DNA from: Promethearchaeota archaeon
Lineage (GTDB): Archaea; Asgardarchaeota; Lokiarchaeia; Sigyniarchaeales; SOKP01
Reading direction: 5' to 3'
NCBI GenBank assembly: GCA_019058445.1
Contig: JAHPZA010000004.1
Coordinates: forward strand, 124,001 to 188,000
DNA: 64,000 nucleotides
Positions 62,629-64,000 of the stretch are shown here, piece by piece. A program made the translations under genes and the position numbers. The first letter of the stretch is position 1. The number at the start of each line of letters is the position of its first letter. The notes under the pieces are model-generated. The model did not search any database. It was not told the origin of the DNA and saw nothing but the letters and a program-made list of their open reading frames with translations.

Positions 62629-63102
62629 ATGGGCTATTGGATAAATTGGGTTACACTCTTTAGAAATTTAATAACATCCGTGCTTTTTGGATTGGTTATA
62701 CCGTATTATCTAATAAATTATATTGATCCTCAGGGTAACCTTTTTGATTTAGGAGCGGTTCTCTTTAACGGGATTATTTTTGTTGTGGTATATACCATCT
62801 ACGGAATCTTTAAAAAAGATTTGGTTATTCGATTTCTTATAGGTATTGGTTGGATAGCTACATTAGTTTACTTCTATACTGTAGGAAATAATTTCTTTAC
62901 TTTCTATTTACCGGGCTGTGGTTTTGGGTATTCTTGTCTTGATGGAAGCTATAGGGGAATAGATTTTAAATTCGGATATAATTACGCTTGGGTAATTTAT
63001 GCTATGCTTGGCTTAAAAGGCTTAAATCTTCTCAGGCATCTAGTTAAACCTCCAGAGCAAAAATATAAATATTTAACAATTAGCGACAGATTTAGCAAAT
63101 AA
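62629..63102 (+). CDS. Small four-helix membrane protein
   Basis: 157 residues with about four hydrophobic helices and a hydrophilic cysteine-containing loop (PGCGFGYSCLDGS) between helix 3 and 4. It lies 14 bases downstream of the LEA-like gene and is probably co-transcribed. No family recognised. The following 100-base gap is empty. Confidence 0.6.
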   Translation: MGYWINWVTLFRNLITSVLFGLVIPYYLINYIDPQGNLFDLGAVLFNGIIFVVVYTIYGIFKKDLVIRFLIGIGWIATLVYFYTVGNNFFTFYLPGCGFGYSCLDGSYRGIDFKFGYNYAWVIYAMLGLKGLNLLRHLVKPPEQKYKYLTISDRFSK

Positions 63103-63205
63103 GCTAATTTTTTTTTTTATTATATTTCAGTTTATTAAACTTCTATATTATACATAAAAATAAAGAATTTAATTAGAATAATTGAAAGAAACTTATAAAA
63201 GTGCT

Positions 63206-64000
63206 TTAGAGATAAGTCAATTTATATCCTTTGAGACGTTTTCGAACCTCTTTAAAAATTTGGCTTTCAAGTTCTTTTTGTATTTCTAGGTTGTTTGCTG
63301 CTACGTATTCTCTTAGTTGAGTCTTGTTTAAAGTAGTCTGACCACTTATTTTTAGCCAAGTTAACATCTCTGAAACAATTTTCCCTCCATTTCCCCTCAT
63401 AAACTCGGGTAGATAACAATCTGCTTGCGCCCTCGACATATAAACTGTATACACAAATAATCCTTTAGCATCTAATTTTTTATACACATGAGGAATAACA
63501 GGGTGGTCAAAGATCATCATATGAATATTTTTACCTGCTTTTTGAATTTTTTTATAGAGTGGCATCCATTCATCTTCTCCATCTTGGGGTACTCCCGGTT
63601 TGAAACCTGGAACCCACTGAATACCATCCGTGATTTTTAAAATATCATCGAGATATTTTATTTCTTCTGGACCATCTAAATGATATATCGAATAATCCAT
63701 ATGTTCTGCTTGTTCCTTTAAGTCGGGGAGCACAAATCTTTCGAAAAACTTCGGATTAAGCATTACACTAAAGTCACACTGCATTGTATAATACCTTTTA
63801 GGACACCATACATTTAACCAACTATTACATCCATCTACGTATTTGTTTATAATGTCCTGTAACTCATCATAAACTTTTAAATATTTTTCCATGATTATGG
63901 CCCGGCATGTATCTATTAACTCGGGATTGCGTTTCATTTGAATTATGATCTTTTGCGAACCAAGAAATGATACTAATATATCTAATATCCCTCCTAAATC
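63206..64000 (-). CDS. Uroporphyrinogen decarboxylase-family protein (partial, 5' end off the right edge)
   Basis: The frame runs from the stop at 63206 to the window edge, 264 codons. DLGGILDILVSFLGSQKIII at the edge is the start of the visible part. The TIM-barrel segment FERFVLPDLKEQAEHMDYSI with YHLDGPEEIKYLDDILKI resembles UroD/MtaA-type enzymes, here with HLDG in place of the HSCG of the copy at 45438. It likely belongs to methyl- or corrinoid-linked metabolism rather than heme synthesis. The N-terminus is not visible. Confidence 0.75.
   Translation of the reverse strand, partial: DLGGILDILVSFLGSQKIIIQMKRNPELIDTCRAIIMEKYLKVYDELQDIINKYVDGCNSWLNVWCPKRYYTMQCDFSVMLNPKFFERFVLPDLKEQAEHMDYSIYHLDGPEEIKYLDDILKITDGIQWVPGFKPGVPQDGEDEWMPLYKKIQKAGKNIHMMIFDHPVIPHVYKKLDAKGLFVYTVYMSRAQADCYLPEFMRGNGGKIVSEMLTWLKISGQTTLNKTQLREYVAANNLEIQKELESQIFKEVRKRLKGYKLTYL

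Overview
This 64 kb window is AT-rich (by eye about two thirds A+T) and almost certainly archaeal. The inference rests on an archaeal-type glutamyl-tRNA synthetase with a long N-terminal extension, an MtxX-family gene, a tRNA gene with two non-canonical introns and no encoded CCA, TATA-like boxes with few strong Shine-Dalgarno sites, and a longin-like protein of the kind known from Asgard archaea. I read it as a Lokiarchaeia-like Asgard genome, but no single gene proves that.

Layout. 0-12 kb is housekeeping mixed with decayed genes: a partial response regulator, two PAP2 phosphatases, a head-to-head junction of a truncated beta-helix gene and a truncated TPR gene near 2.75 kb, an HEAT/LRR protein, a PNPOx-family protein, an MtxX gene with a degenerate second copy beside it, a CPBP protease and GluRS. 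12.4-33.7 kb is a dense accessory metabolic island. It holds three DUF169 proteins, a flavodoxin, four QueG/RdhA-like iron-sulfur reductases (three form a subfamily with a WSTWxP motif), three cytosolic CMPNR-type sulfatases, an alkylsulfatase-like metallo-beta-lactamase protein, a 4-hydroxybutyryl-CoA dehydratase, an epoxide hydrolase/dehalogenase-type hydrolase, two cysteine-rich winged-helix polyferredoxins, a winged-helix regulator and a GPH symporter. A shared CTTTACAYTGGYG-like site recurs in four of its intergenic regions. An IS605-type TnpB element broken by a stop codon follows.

35-48 kb is small-molecule and sugar metabolism: an opine dehydrogenase-like gene broken by a 29-nt palindromic insertion, an N-acyl-D-amino-acid deacylase, nitronate monooxygenase, a phytoene desaturase-like enzyme, ADP-ribosylglycohydrolase, FGGY kinase, two related membrane proteins, and a HAD/SGNH/SCP2/UroD operon. 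Next comes tRNA-Arg(GCG), split by a D-arm and a T-loop intron. 48.5-64 kb has a gamma-carbonic-anhydrase-like protein lacking two zinc ligands, a tandem pair of coiled-coil zinc-ribbon proteins, a possible structured RNA, sugar-activation genes (GHMP kinase and nucleotidyltransferase), an amidase, a bacterial-type phosphoglycerate mutase, a longin-like protein, membrane proteins and a partial UroD-family gene at the right edge.

The most interesting part is the 12.4-33.7 kb island. My inference is that a GPH transporter imports sulfated or otherwise substituted organics, that cytosolic sulfatases, the MBL hydrolase and the alpha/beta hydrolase remove substituents, and that low-potential electrons pass through flavodoxin and polyferredoxins to QueG/RdhA-like reductases acting with DUF169 partners. 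The substrate cannot be told from sequence.
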